From the NCBI GenBank assembly GCA_017469795.1, contig JAFUFT010000007.1, positions 1 to 33,669 on the forward strand: a stretch of DNA of 33,669 nt. The letters run 5' to 3'. Shown here one piece after another: positions 22,058 to 29,972 of the stretch. The notes beneath the pieces were generated by a model. That model was not told the DNA's origin. It was given only the letters and a program-made list of their open reading frames with translations, and searched no databases. Made by a program: the position numbers and the translations under genes. Positions within the stretch are counted from its first letter, which is position 1. The number at the start of each line of letters is the position of its first letter. The stretch is from Oscillospiraceae bacterium. Its GTDB lineage: Bacteria; Bacillota; Clostridia; Oscillospirales; Oscillospiraceae.

Positions 22058-23350
22058 ATGAAGAAGAAATTGTTAGCCCTGCTGCTGGCCATGGCCATGG
22101 TGCTGTCGCTGGCTGCCTGCGGTGCCGCGGAATCCTCTGCGCCTGCCGCTTCCGACGCTGCAGCTTCTGCTCCGGAGGCCGCTCCTGCTGAGGGTGCTGC
22201 CGGAGAAGAGGCCCCTGCTGAGGCGGCTCCCGCCGGCGACAACGTGCTGAAGATCGGCGCGCTGATCAACACCACCGGCTGGTTTGCCTCCATCGACTAC
22301 AACAACCAGATCGAGATGGAAACCCTGTGCAAGTACTACAACGATCAGGGTGGCATCGACATCGGCGGCACCAAGTATCAGCTTGAACTGGTGGTGGAAG
22401 ACGGCGGCTCCGACGCTGAGGGCATCCGCTCTGCGGCGCAGCGGCTGGTGGACCAGGGGATCCAGTATGTTGTCGAGACCAACGACTTCTGGGTGGAAGG
22501 CGCCATCGACATCTTTGAGAACGCCCATGTGATGAACATCATGGCTCAGAACAACATGAACCATGGCGTGATGAACGCGGAGACCCAGTACTCTTACTCC
22601 TTCTCCGACGCCTGCACCTCTCAGTTCCCTGCGGCTCTGGACGTGATCAAGGACAACTATCCTGAGGTCAAGAGCGTTGTCTATGCCTGCGATGACAACG
22701 GCGTCAACGCCGAGCAGGCCGCTCTGGTCAAAGAGAACGCCGAGCGCGTCGGTCTGGAGTACATCGACTCTCCCGTGATCTATGACGGCGAGTCCACCGA
22801 CTTCTCCTCCATCGCTCTGAAGATCGTCAACTCCGGCGCTGACTGCTTCATCGGCAACGGCACCCCCGACAACATCGCCGCCCTCCTGAAGGAAGTTCGT
22901 TCCGCAGGCTCTGACATGGTCTGTGCTGCGGTCATCACCCTGGGCCCCGGCGTCCTCGTTGGCGGCAGCGGCATCGCTGATCTGTCCGGCGCCTTTACCT
23001 TCGGTTCCGACATTGCCACCCCCGAGCACAACACCGACACCTTCAATGAGATCTACAAGCTGTTTGTGGATACCTACGGCGCGGACAACGCCACCGCCTG
23101 GAACGGCGCTGCGCTGGACTGCCTGTACAACCTGCTTCAGCTCATGCAGGGCGCTGGCTCCACGGACGTTGAGGCTGTCCGGAGCTACTTTGACGGCGTG
23201 GATACGGTGGAGACCCTCTTCGGCACCGGCGTACGCTGCGGCCAGGAGACCTTCGGCAACACCCATCTGATCGCCCATCCCAGCCACGCCATGAAGGTGG
23301 AGAACGGCGAGATCGTCTACATGGGCACCTACGAGTGCGTTGCCCCGTAA
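22058..23350 (+). CDS. livK: Branched-chain-amino-acid-type ABC substrate-binding lipoprotein
   Basis: A 430-residue lipoprotein: signal ending SLAAC (Cys21), an Ala/Pro/Glu linker to about 62, then a type I periplasmic-binding-protein fold (LKIGALINTTGWFASIDYNNQIEMETLCKYYNDQGGIDIGG, LELVVEDGGSDAEG). This is the Leu/Ile/Val-binding family, which also contains binders of urea, amides and aromatic acids. GAAGGGA precedes the ATG. It heads a complete five-gene transporter operon. The ligand is not certain: the classical LivK residues cannot be matched by eye, so branched-chain amino acids is a family-level statement. The symbol refers to the role in the operon. Confidence 0.88.
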   Translation: MKKKLLALLLAMAMVLSLAACGAAESSAPAASDAAASAPEAAPAEGAAGEEAPAEAAPAGDNVLKIGALINTTGWFASIDYNNQIEMETLCKYYNDQGGIDIGGTKYQLELVVEDGGSDAEGIRSAAQRLVDQGIQYVVETNDFWVEGAIDIFENAHVMNIMAQNNMNHGVMNAETQYSYSFSDACTSQFPAALDVIKDNYPEVKSVVYACDDNGVNAEQAALVKENAERVGLEYIDSPVIYDGESTDFSSIALKIVNSGADCFIGNGTPDNIAALLKEVRSAGSDMVCAAVITLGPGVLVGGSGIADLSGAFTFGSDIATPEHNTDTFNEIYKLFVDTYGADNATAWNGAALDCLYNLLQLMQGAGSTDVEAVRSYFDGVDTVETLFGTGVRCGQETFGNTHLIAHPSHAMKVENGEIVYMGTYECVAP

Positions 23351-23374
23351 TCTGAAGATAATCTGATTTCACGG

Positions 23375-23403
23375 TACAAGGCGCCCCAATCCGGCGCCTT
23401 GTA
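23375..23403 (+). promoter_or_regulatory. Stem-loop between the binding-protein and first permease genes
   Basis: TACAAGGCGCC (23375-23385) pairs perfectly with GGCGCCTTGTA (23393-23403) over a 7-nt loop, with no T-run after it. Such hairpins protect the mRNA 3' end of highly expressed binding proteins. Confidence 0.6.
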
Positions 23404-23441
23404 TCTACATCCTCCAAAATCGAGTAAGGAGAGGTGAGAAC

Positions 23442-24299
23442 ATGGGAGTTATCCCCAACATTATGGTCAATGCCCTGGTGCTGGCATCCATGTATATTCT
23501 GGCATCCCTGGGCTTCGCCTTTATTTTCAATATGCTGGGCTCAGTGAACCTGGCCCACGGCGCGTTTTATATGCTCGCGGCGTATATTACCTATTATCTC
23601 TGTGCAAAAGCCGGTCTTAACAACTGGGTCGCCATGCTTCTTGCGGCGATCGTTCTGGCGGCCATCGGTATCGTCATGGAGCGGTTTGTGTTCCGGCCTT
23701 TCCAGACGGAATTTGACCGGGTGGTTATGGTTTCGGTAGCGCTCATGACCATGCTGCAGCAGCTGGCAGTGCAGGTCTCTGGTTCCCAGACCATCTCCAT
23801 TCCCGCCTATGGAAACGGCGTTCTGGATCTGGGCTTCATGACGCTCACCAACGAAAAGCTCATCACCTTCCTGGTGGGCCTGATCCTGCTGATCATCACC
23901 CTGTATATCGTCTACCGGACAAAGCTGGGCATGCAGATGGAGGCTATTTCTCAGGACCGTCTGGGCGCTGCCCTGCAGGGCATCCAGGTCAACAAGGTCG
24001 CCATGCTGGTCTGCGGCATGGGCTTTGCGCTGGCGGCGGTGGCGGGCGCTATGATGGGCGCCTATCAGCAGGTGTCCTCCAACATGGGTGACAACATCAA
24101 CGTCCGCATCCTGATGCTGGTCATGCTGGCCGGCGCGGGATCTATGAATGGCATCCTGATCACCGGCTTCCTGATGGCGCTGCTGGATTCCGTGTGCCCC
24201 ATCATCTGGGACAGCTACACGGCCTCCGCCATTGCCTGTTCTGCGGTTGTGGTCCTACTGCTGATCCGTCCGAAGGGCTTCTTCGGACACGAGATGTAA
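23442..24299 (+). CDS. livH: Branched-chain-amino-acid-type ABC permease (LivH-like)
   Basis: A 285-residue permease with about eight membrane helices; SLGFAFIFNMLGSVNLAHGAFYMLAAYITYYL is the LivH N-terminal signature and the loop AISQDRLGAALQGIQVNKVAMLV is the ATPase-coupling site. AAGGAGAGGTGA precedes the ATG. Its stop codon overlaps the Shine-Dalgarno sequence of the next gene (TAAGGAGGTG), so the permeases are translationally coupled. Confidence 0.92.
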   Translation: MGVIPNIMVNALVLASMYILASLGFAFIFNMLGSVNLAHGAFYMLAAYITYYLCAKAGLNNWVAMLLAAIVLAAIGIVMERFVFRPFQTEFDRVVMVSVALMTMLQQLAVQVSGSQTISIPAYGNGVLDLGFMTLTNEKLITFLVGLILLIITLYIVYRTKLGMQMEAISQDRLGAALQGIQVNKVAMLVCGMGFALAAVAGAMMGAYQQVSSNMGDNINVRILMLVMLAGAGSMNGILITGFLMALLDSVCPIIWDSYTASAIACSAVVVLLLIRPKGFFGHEM

Positions 24300-24311
24300 G
24301 GAGGTGCCCTG

Positions 24312-25283
24312 ATGACTGAAAAACTGAATGTGAAAAAGGGCATTCCCTACGCGGTCCTGCTGCTGATCTTCCTGGTGCTGCCCATTTTTCTGCACACCAG
24401 CTACTGGATCGGCGTGCTGATCATGGTGCTGTACAAGGTGGTTGGCTCCGTCAGCCTGCGGACCATCTCCCTGTCCGGCACCCTGACCTTCGCCCACGGC
24501 ACCTTTATTGCGCTGGGCGCCTACTGCGCGGGCATCCTGGCCCGGAACCTGGGCCTTCCCCCGGTGGTGACCATCATTGCCGGCGGCCTGTTCGCGGCGC
24601 TGGTCAGCGTGATCACCGGTTTCCCCTTCGTGCGGCTCAAGGGTATGTATTACTCCATGGCCTCCATGTTCCTGGGCGTGACTCTGGTTTATGTGATCAA
24701 GGCCATGAAGATCACCGGCGGCTATCACGGTCTGACCCGGATCCCCAAGCTGCTGCAGAACGACATCGCATGCTACTATGTGTTCCTGGCCATCGCCGTG
24801 GTCCTGATCCTGATCCTGTTCCGGTTTGAGTTCTCCCGGATCGGCACGACTCTGCGGGCCCTGGCCCAGAGTCAGGACGTGGCCTCCTCTATTGGCGTCA
24901 ACGCCCGGTTCTACCGGCTGCTTGCCGTGGGAATGGGCAGCTTCTGTGCCGGCGTTGCCGGCGCGGCTTACGGCCTGTATTCTACCGTTCTGTCGCCCAC
25001 CAACTATGACATGACGTTCTCCCTGTGGCTGCTGATGTATATGCTCATCGGCGGTGAGGATTACTTCATCGGACCCATCATCGGCGCGATTATCTTTGTG
25101 CTGATCCCGGAACTGGGCCGCGGTCTGAGCGCCTATGCCCCGTTCCTGACGGGCGCCTGTACGCTGATCGTCGCCTATCTGCTCCCCGGCGGTCTGGCCG
25201 GTATTCCCGACCTGATCCGGAAGAAGAAAGAACAGAAAGCGATCGAAGCATCGGAAGGGAGGGACGACCGTGCATCTGCTTGA
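24312..25283 (+). CDS. livM: Branched-chain-amino-acid-type ABC permease (LivM-like)
   Basis: A 323-residue permease, the second membrane subunit. LSGTLTFAHGTFIALGAYCAGIL and FEFSRIGTTLRALAQSQDVASSIGVNARFYRLLAVGMGSFCAGVAGA, with the cytoplasmic coupling loop, are family hallmarks. The hydrophilic tail (KKKEQKAIEASEGRDD) overlaps the start of the livG-like gene by 14 nt. A strong AAGGAGGTG lies 7 nt before the ATG. Confidence 0.92.
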   Translation: MTEKLNVKKGIPYAVLLLIFLVLPIFLHTSYWIGVLIMVLYKVVGSVSLRTISLSGTLTFAHGTFIALGAYCAGILARNLGLPPVVTIIAGGLFAALVSVITGFPFVRLKGMYYSMASMFLGVTLVYVIKAMKITGGYHGLTRIPKLLQNDIACYYVFLAIAVVLILILFRFEFSRIGTTLRALAQSQDVASSIGVNARFYRLLAVGMGSFCAGVAGAAYGLYSTVLSPTNYDMTFSLWLLMYMLIGGEDYFIGPIIGAIIFVLIPELGRGLSAYAPFLTGACTLIVAYLLPGGLAGIPDLIRKKKEQKAIEASEGRDDRASA

Positions 25284-26028
25284 AACATCCGGTCTGACCA
25301 AACGCTTTGGCGGCTTGACCGTCATGAACGATCTGGACTTTTCCATGGAAGAAGGGGAGATCAAGGGTTTCCTCGGCCCCAACGGCGCAGGTAAATCCAC
25401 GTTCTTCAACCTGATCACCGGTGTGCTGACGCCCTCCTCGGGCCATATCTTCTACGCCGGGAAGGAGATCACTAAATCCAAGCCCCATCAGGTGGCGAAA
25501 ATGGGTATCGGACGGACCTTCCAGCTCAATCCGCTCTTCGGTGAGTTTACGGTCTTTGAAAATGTGACGGCCGCCTATCATCTCCGGCCCCACTCCACGG
25601 TGCCGCAGGTGTTCTTTAATACCAAGACCTACCGGCAGAACGAGGAATACATCGCCAAGTCCGCCGACGAGGTGCTGGAGTTCCTGGGACTGCAGCATGT
25701 CCGCAACGAGCTGGCCAAGAACCTGCCCCACGGCTACCAGAAGATCCTGGGCGTGGCCCGGGCGCTGGCGACCAAGCCAAAGCTCCTGCTGCTCGACGAG
25801 CCTCTGGGCGGCATGAATCCGGAGGAGATCGCCTTCTCCATCGACGCCATCTCCAAGATGCGCGATAAGGGCATATCCATCCTGGTGGTGGAGCACAACA
25901 TGCAGATCCTGGACATCCTGGACAGCGTCACCGTCATCAGCTTCGGACAGAAGATCTTTGAGGGGACGCCTGAGGGTATGCGGCAGGATCAGACGGTCAT
26001 CGACACTTATTTCGGAGGTGCGGTATGA
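25270..26028 (+). CDS. livG: Branched-chain-amino-acid-type ABC ATPase (LivG-like)
   Basis: A 252-residue ATPase. Walker A GPNGAGKST is at residues 36-44, Q-loop GRTFQLNPLFGEFTVFENV at about 80, a slightly altered signature LPHGYQK where LivG usually has LPYGQQR, and Walker B LLLLDEPLGGMNPEE. The typical C-terminal GTPEGMRQDQTVIDTYFGG is present. It starts with GTG at 25270 behind GGAAGGGAGGG, inside the end of the livM-like gene, and its stop overlaps the next start (ATGA). Confidence 0.93.
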   Translation: MHLLETSGLTKRFGGLTVMNDLDFSMEEGEIKGFLGPNGAGKSTFFNLITGVLTPSSGHIFYAGKEITKSKPHQVAKMGIGRTFQLNPLFGEFTVFENVTAAYHLRPHSTVPQVFFNTKTYRQNEEYIAKSADEVLEFLGLQHVRNELAKNLPHGYQKILGVARALATKPKLLLLDEPLGGMNPEEIAFSIDAISKMRDKGISILVVEHNMQILDILDSVTVISFGQKIFEGTPEGMRQDQTVIDTYFGGAV

Positions 26029-26741
26029 GTAATATTCTGGAAGTCCGCGGCCTCAAGGTCATGTACGGGAAATCTATCGCGATCCATGATATCAACATTT
26101 CCGTCCCGGAGGGCGGCATCGTGACGCTGATCGGCTCCAACGGCGCCGGCAAGTCCACCACCCTCAACGCCTGCCTGGGTACGGTTCCGGCCACCGAGGG
26201 CAAAATCCTCTTTGCCGGGGAGGACATCACGCATGCCTCCACGGCTGAGCGGGTGCGCCGGGGTCTGGTACTGGCGCCGGAGGGACGGCATCTGTTCCCC
26301 TATCTTTCCGTGCAGAAGAACCTCCTGCTGGGTGCCACCCAGCGCAGCGATAAGGAGGGGATCCAGCGGGATATGGAGTTCTGCTTTGAGCTGTTTCCGA
26401 TCCTGAAGGACCGGCTGAAGCAGAAGGCGGGGACCATGTCCGGAGGACAGCAGCAGATGCTGGCCATCGCCCGGGGCATCATGGCAAACCCGAAGCTCCT
26501 GTGCCTGGACGAACCCTCCCTGGGACTTGCCCCCGCCGTCATCGACGACATCGGCAACAAGATCCGGGAGATCAACCAGAGCAAGGGCACGTCGATCCTG
26601 CTGGTGGAGCAGAACGTCCACCTGGCCTTCGGCGCTGCCAGCTACTGCTATACGCTCCAGGTGGGCGAAATGGTGGCCGAGGGCAGCGTGGAGGAGATCC
26701 GAAACAACGACGTGGTGAAAAAAGCTTATTTCGGCGGGTAA
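26025..26741 (+). CDS. livF: Branched-chain-amino-acid-type ABC ATPase (LivF-like)
   Basis: A 238-residue ATPase, the partner of LivG. Walker A GSNGAGKST is at 37-45, RGLVLAPEGRHLFPYLSVQKNLLLGA is the LivF Q-loop region, the signature is MSGGQQQMLAIARG and Walker B LLCLDEPSLGLAP. It is the last gene of the operon, with a 4-bp ATGA overlap with the preceding gene, and is followed by a perfect 34-bp palindromic terminator. Confidence 0.94.
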   Translation: MSNILEVRGLKVMYGKSIAIHDINISVPEGGIVTLIGSNGAGKSTTLNACLGTVPATEGKILFAGEDITHASTAERVRRGLVLAPEGRHLFPYLSVQKNLLLGATQRSDKEGIQRDMEFCFELFPILKDRLKQKAGTMSGGQQQMLAIARGIMANPKLLCLDEPSLGLAPAVIDDIGNKIREINQSKGTSILLVEQNVHLAFGAASYCYTLQVGEMVAEGSVEEIRNNDVVKKAYFGG

Positions 26742-26774
26742 CGGAGCCATCCCTTTCCGCTTGCCCGATGGATA

Positions 26775-26815
26775 CAGGACCGCTGCCGGGATCCCGGCAG
26801 CGGTCCTGTTGTTTT
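26775..26815 (+). terminator. Terminator of the livKHMGF-type operon
   Basis: A perfect 34-bp palindrome (26775-26808; arms of CAGGACCGCTGCCGGGA and its complement) followed by TTGTTTT. Confidence 0.85.
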
Positions 26816-26868
26816 CCGTCGCGCTTTGCCTGTGTCAAAAAATGATATCGCAGGGAGATTCCTGACAA

Positions 26869-26897
26869 TTTACGAATGCCCGGATCCGTTCTATAAT
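26869..26897 (+). promoter_or_regulatory. Promoter of the second orphan solute-binding lipoprotein gene
   Basis: TTTACG (26869-26874), a 17-nt spacer and consensus TATAAT (26892-26897), 53 nt before the ATG. Confidence 0.7.
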
Positions 26898-26950
26898 GAA
26901 GATGGCGGGCGGTGCCTGCCGTAAGCTGAAATTCAACGGAGGGAACGAGT

Positions 26951-28696
26951 ATGAAAAAGACATTGTCGCTTTTGTTGGTTCTTGCCCTGGCAATGGGACT
27001 TTTGGCCGGCTGCGGCGGAGCCCAGACGCCTGCCTCGACCGGAGAGGCTCCGGCAGAGCCTGCTGCCTCAGCACAGGAAGGCGCTGCGTCGGCGCCGGAG
27101 GATATGCCCGACACCAATCCGGACGCGCTGATTCAGGGCGAGCCGGTGGAGCCGGCCTCTGCTGAGGAACCGGCGCCTGAGCCGGAGGAGGAACTGCCCC
27201 AGTTCGTGGAGGTGGAGCTTCCCATCACGGAGGAACCCACCGCCTTCTCCATCTGGTACACCTGGCCGCCTGTGCTGACCAACTTCATCGAGGGCCCCGG
27301 CGCAACGCCCTTCGCCCAGGAGCTGGAGAGCCGGACCGGCGTGCACATCGACTACCAGATCGTCAACACTGAGACCGCCAGCGCGGACTTTTCCCTGATG
27401 GTGGCGGCGGGAGACTATCCCGACATGATCCTGGGTGCGAGCTCTTACTACAATAACCCGGATCAGCTGCTGGAGGACGGTGTGGCAGTGAATGTGGAGC
27501 CCTATCTGGACGATCTAATGCCCAACCTCAAAGCAGTGCTGGCCCAGAACAAGGAATGGGAGCTGGCGGCCTATACGGACAGCGGCGCCATTGTGGAGTG
27601 CTACCGGTTTGAAATCGGCACGGAGATGAACGTGGGTCCGGTGATCCGGAAGGACTATCTGGAGAAACTGGGGAAAGACGTGCCGGTCACCTATGACGAT
27701 TATTACGACGTGCTTACCGCATTCAAAAATGAAATCGGCGCCTCCGCACCGCTGCTGATGCCCTACACCGGCCTGACCAATTACTTCTCCGTCGGCTACG
27801 GCGTTCCCGCGGAGCTGCGGAACGGACTGTTTTACGTGCAGGACGGACAGGTCAAATACGCGGGCATGGAGCAGGATTACTATGACTTTGTGACCCTGAT
27901 GGCAAAATGGTTTGAAGAGGGGCTCATTGACCCGGATTTCCTGTCCCGGACCACCAGCACCGATCCGGATTTCGGCCTGATCGCCGCAGGTGACGCAGGC
28001 GTCTGGACAGCCAACGTGCTGATGTTCGACATGTACAAGGACGCCGTAGACGACCCGGATTTCGCCATCACCGGCACCTCCTATCCCAGAAAGACCGCTG
28101 ACGGACCGGTCATGTACGTAAACGATGCCAACCCCACCAATCCCGGCTACACCGTAACGACGGACTGCCACGATGTGGAGACCTGCCTGAAGTGGATCGA
28201 CTACTGGTACAGTCAGGAGGGAACCTTCCTGGCCAACTACGGTCTGGAGGGCGTGAGCTTCGAATACGATGAAAACGGAGATCCGCACCTGAATGAGACG
28301 ATCCTGCAGAGCCCCATCGGTCTGCCGTCTTCCCTGACCTGTTCGATCTACATCACCAATGGCGGGCCCTACGTCAACGACTGCGCCCGGCTCCAGTACT
28401 ATTTCGGGGAGAACCAGAGAGCCGCCATGGAGATCTGGGACCGCAGCGGGATGGAGATCTGCAGTGAGGGATATCCTGCAGACGCCGGTCTGACCACCGA
28501 AGAGGCAGAGGAATACGCCGCTGTGATGAGCGATATCGAGACCTATATGGAAGAGATTGTCACCTCCGTGCTGGTCGGCAACGAGCCGGTCGCCAAGCTC
28601 GACGAGGTAGCGGGCAACCTGACCGCCATGAAGATCCAGGAGGCCATCGACCTCAAACAGGCGGCCTATGACCGCTATCTGGCCAAAGCCGAGTGA
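26951..28696 (+). CDS. Extracellular solute-binding lipoprotein (LplA-like family), second copy
   Basis: A 581-residue lipoprotein: signal ending LLAGC (Cys21), a Pro/Ala/Glu linker to about 90, then a large solute-binding domain with phrases shared with the protein at 139-1902 (FAQELESRTGVHIDYQIV, MVAAGDYPDMI, VIRKDYLEKLGKDVP, YWYSQEGTFLANYGLEGVSF). The two are clearly the same family but distant paralogues. No permease or ATPase gene lies next to it and it has its own promoter and terminator, so it must use a transporter encoded elsewhere or have another sensing role. The family usually binds oligosaccharides; ligand unknown. The purine-rich GGAGGGA 8 nt upstream supports the start. Confidence 0.88.
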   Translation: MKKTLSLLLVLALAMGLLAGCGGAQTPASTGEAPAEPAASAQEGAASAPEDMPDTNPDALIQGEPVEPASAEEPAPEPEEELPQFVEVELPITEEPTAFSIWYTWPPVLTNFIEGPGATPFAQELESRTGVHIDYQIVNTETASADFSLMVAAGDYPDMILGASSYYNNPDQLLEDGVAVNVEPYLDDLMPNLKAVLAQNKEWELAAYTDSGAIVECYRFEIGTEMNVGPVIRKDYLEKLGKDVPVTYDDYYDVLTAFKNEIGASAPLLMPYTGLTNYFSVGYGVPAELRNGLFYVQDGQVKYAGMEQDYYDFVTLMAKWFEEGLIDPDFLSRTTSTDPDFGLIAAGDAGVWTANVLMFDMYKDAVDDPDFAITGTSYPRKTADGPVMYVNDANPTNPGYTVTTDCHDVETCLKWIDYWYSQEGTFLANYGLEGVSFEYDENGDPHLNETILQSPIGLPSSLTCSIYITNGGPYVNDCARLQYYFGENQRAAMEIWDRSGMEICSEGYPADAGLTTEEAEEYAAVMSDIETYMEEIVTSVLVGNEPVAKLDEVAGNLTAMKIQEAIDLKQAAYDRYLAKAE

Positions 28697-28699
28697 TAC

Positions 28700-28734
28700 A
28701 AAAAGCCCTGCTCACCCGGGAGCAGGGCTTTTTT
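28700..28734 (+). terminator. Terminator of the second solute-binding lipoprotein gene
   Basis: AAAAAGCCCTGCTC (28700-28713) pairs with GAGCAGGGCTTTTTT (28720-28734). Confidence 0.92.
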
Positions 28735-28775
28735 CCGTCCGGCAGGATAAAATAGAGACAAAACGCAGAAACCGG

Positions 28776-28804
28776 TTGCTTTCCTGTGGGGATTCAGGTA
28801 GACT
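28776..28804 (+). promoter_or_regulatory. Promoter of the zinc-ribbon/TPM operon
   Basis: TTGCTT (28776-28781), a 17-nt spacer and TAGACT (28799-28804), 55 nt before the start codon. Confidence 0.5.
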
Positions 28805-28858
28805 GGAATCAGAGAGTCAGATATCCGCTATCCGTGCAAGAAATGGAGGAATGCCGCT

Positions 28859-29968
28859 ATGAAACCACTGGCCGAACAGAAATGCCCTGCGTGCACTGCG
28901 CCGATGCGTTTTGATCCGGGAATGGGAAAGCTCGTCTGCGACTACTGCGGTATGACCGTGGATATTTCTGCAGAACCGGAGCCCGCCCCGGTAAAAAGAC
29001 CGGGACTCTATGAGGATGTCCCCGGCAAGGTTCAGGGCTTCGACTTCAAAAACATGACGCAGCAGGTCACAGATCTGGGCGCGAAGGAACTGCCGATCTA
29101 TAACTGCGTCTCCTGCGGGGCGGAGGTCATCGCTCCGGCGGAGCAGATGGCCTTGACCTGCCCCTACTGCGGCAACAATATCGTTCTGACAGAAAAGGTG
29201 ACCGGGGAACTGCGCCCTAACAGCGTAATCCCCTTCCGTATCCAGCCGGACAGTCTGCCTGCGGCGGCGAGCCGGTTCCACAGATGGAAGCCGCTCCTGC
29301 CCAAGGGCTACTTCTCAAAGAGCACCATGGGGAAGGTCACCGGCGTGTATGTGCCGTTCTGGGTGTTTCGGGGCAAAATGTCCGGCACCATCAGCTTCAA
29401 CGGACAGAAATCCAGTTCCCAGCGCAGCGGCAACTATCTAATCACAAAGACGGATCACTATGTGCTGACCAGACGGGTTTCCATGTCCTTTGAGGACATT
29501 CCTGTGGATGCCAGCGGCAAGATCAAGGATGAGATGATGGATTCGCTGGAGCCCTTTGAGATGCAGGAGGCAAAGGATTTTGACATCCGCTATCTGGCCG
29601 GATTTACCGCGGACCGGTTCGACGTGGCCAAGAGCGATATTTCGTCCCGGGCGGAACGCCGGATGCGTTCCAGCGCGGACAGCGTGGCGATGGGACGGGC
29701 CACCTCAGGCTACAGCGGCGTGAGCCGGAAGGGCGGCACCCTGAAGGGCGATCTGGACGCGAAATATGTCCTGTTCCCGGTATATCTGTTCGACCTTACC
29801 CATGAGGGGAAGAAATACCATTACGCGGTGAACGGCCAGACCGGAAAGGTCGTGGGCCAGCTTCCCATTGACAAGAATGTCAGCCGGTGGTATTTTCTGC
29901 TGCGGTTTGGCGTGGTCAGCCTTGCGATGATCGCGCTCTTCGTAGGAAAATACCTGTTAGGGGGGTGA
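28859..29968 (+). CDS. Double zinc-ribbon protein with C-terminal membrane helix
   Basis: A 369-residue protein with two zinc ribbons: Cys9, Cys12, Cys27, Cys30 (CPAC...CDYC) and Cys83, Cys86, Cys101, Cys104 (CVSC...CPYC). A beta-rich domain of unknown function (about 120-340) with YVPFWVFRGKMSGTISFNGQK follows, then one membrane helix at the extreme C terminus (345-366). This pattern is often annotated as TFIIB-type zinc-ribbon or replication-factor-Y-like, but there is no helicase motif. It precedes the TPM-domain gene by 4 nt with overlapping ribosome site, so the two probably form a membrane complex. The function is not known. The ribosome site ATGGAGGA lies about 7 nt upstream of the start. 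Confidence 0.8.
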   Translation: MKPLAEQKCPACTAPMRFDPGMGKLVCDYCGMTVDISAEPEPAPVKRPGLYEDVPGKVQGFDFKNMTQQVTDLGAKELPIYNCVSCGAEVIAPAEQMALTCPYCGNNIVLTEKVTGELRPNSVIPFRIQPDSLPAAASRFHRWKPLLPKGYFSKSTMGKVTGVYVPFWVFRGKMSGTISFNGQKSSSQRSGNYLITKTDHYVLTRRVSMSFEDIPVDASGKIKDEMMDSLEPFEMQEAKDFDIRYLAGFTADRFDVAKSDISSRAERRMRSSADSVAMGRATSGYSGVSRKGGTLKGDLDAKYVLFPVYLFDLTHEGKKYHYAVNGQTGKVVGQLPIDKNVSRWYFLLRFGVVSLAMIALFVGKYLLGG

Positions 29969-29972
29969 GGAG

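Noticed and set aside
22073..23287. 404-residue frame antisense to the livK-type gene
   Set aside because: Repetitive Gly/Val/Asp/His composition, no start signal and no family resemblance; it mirrors the codon use of the real gene.
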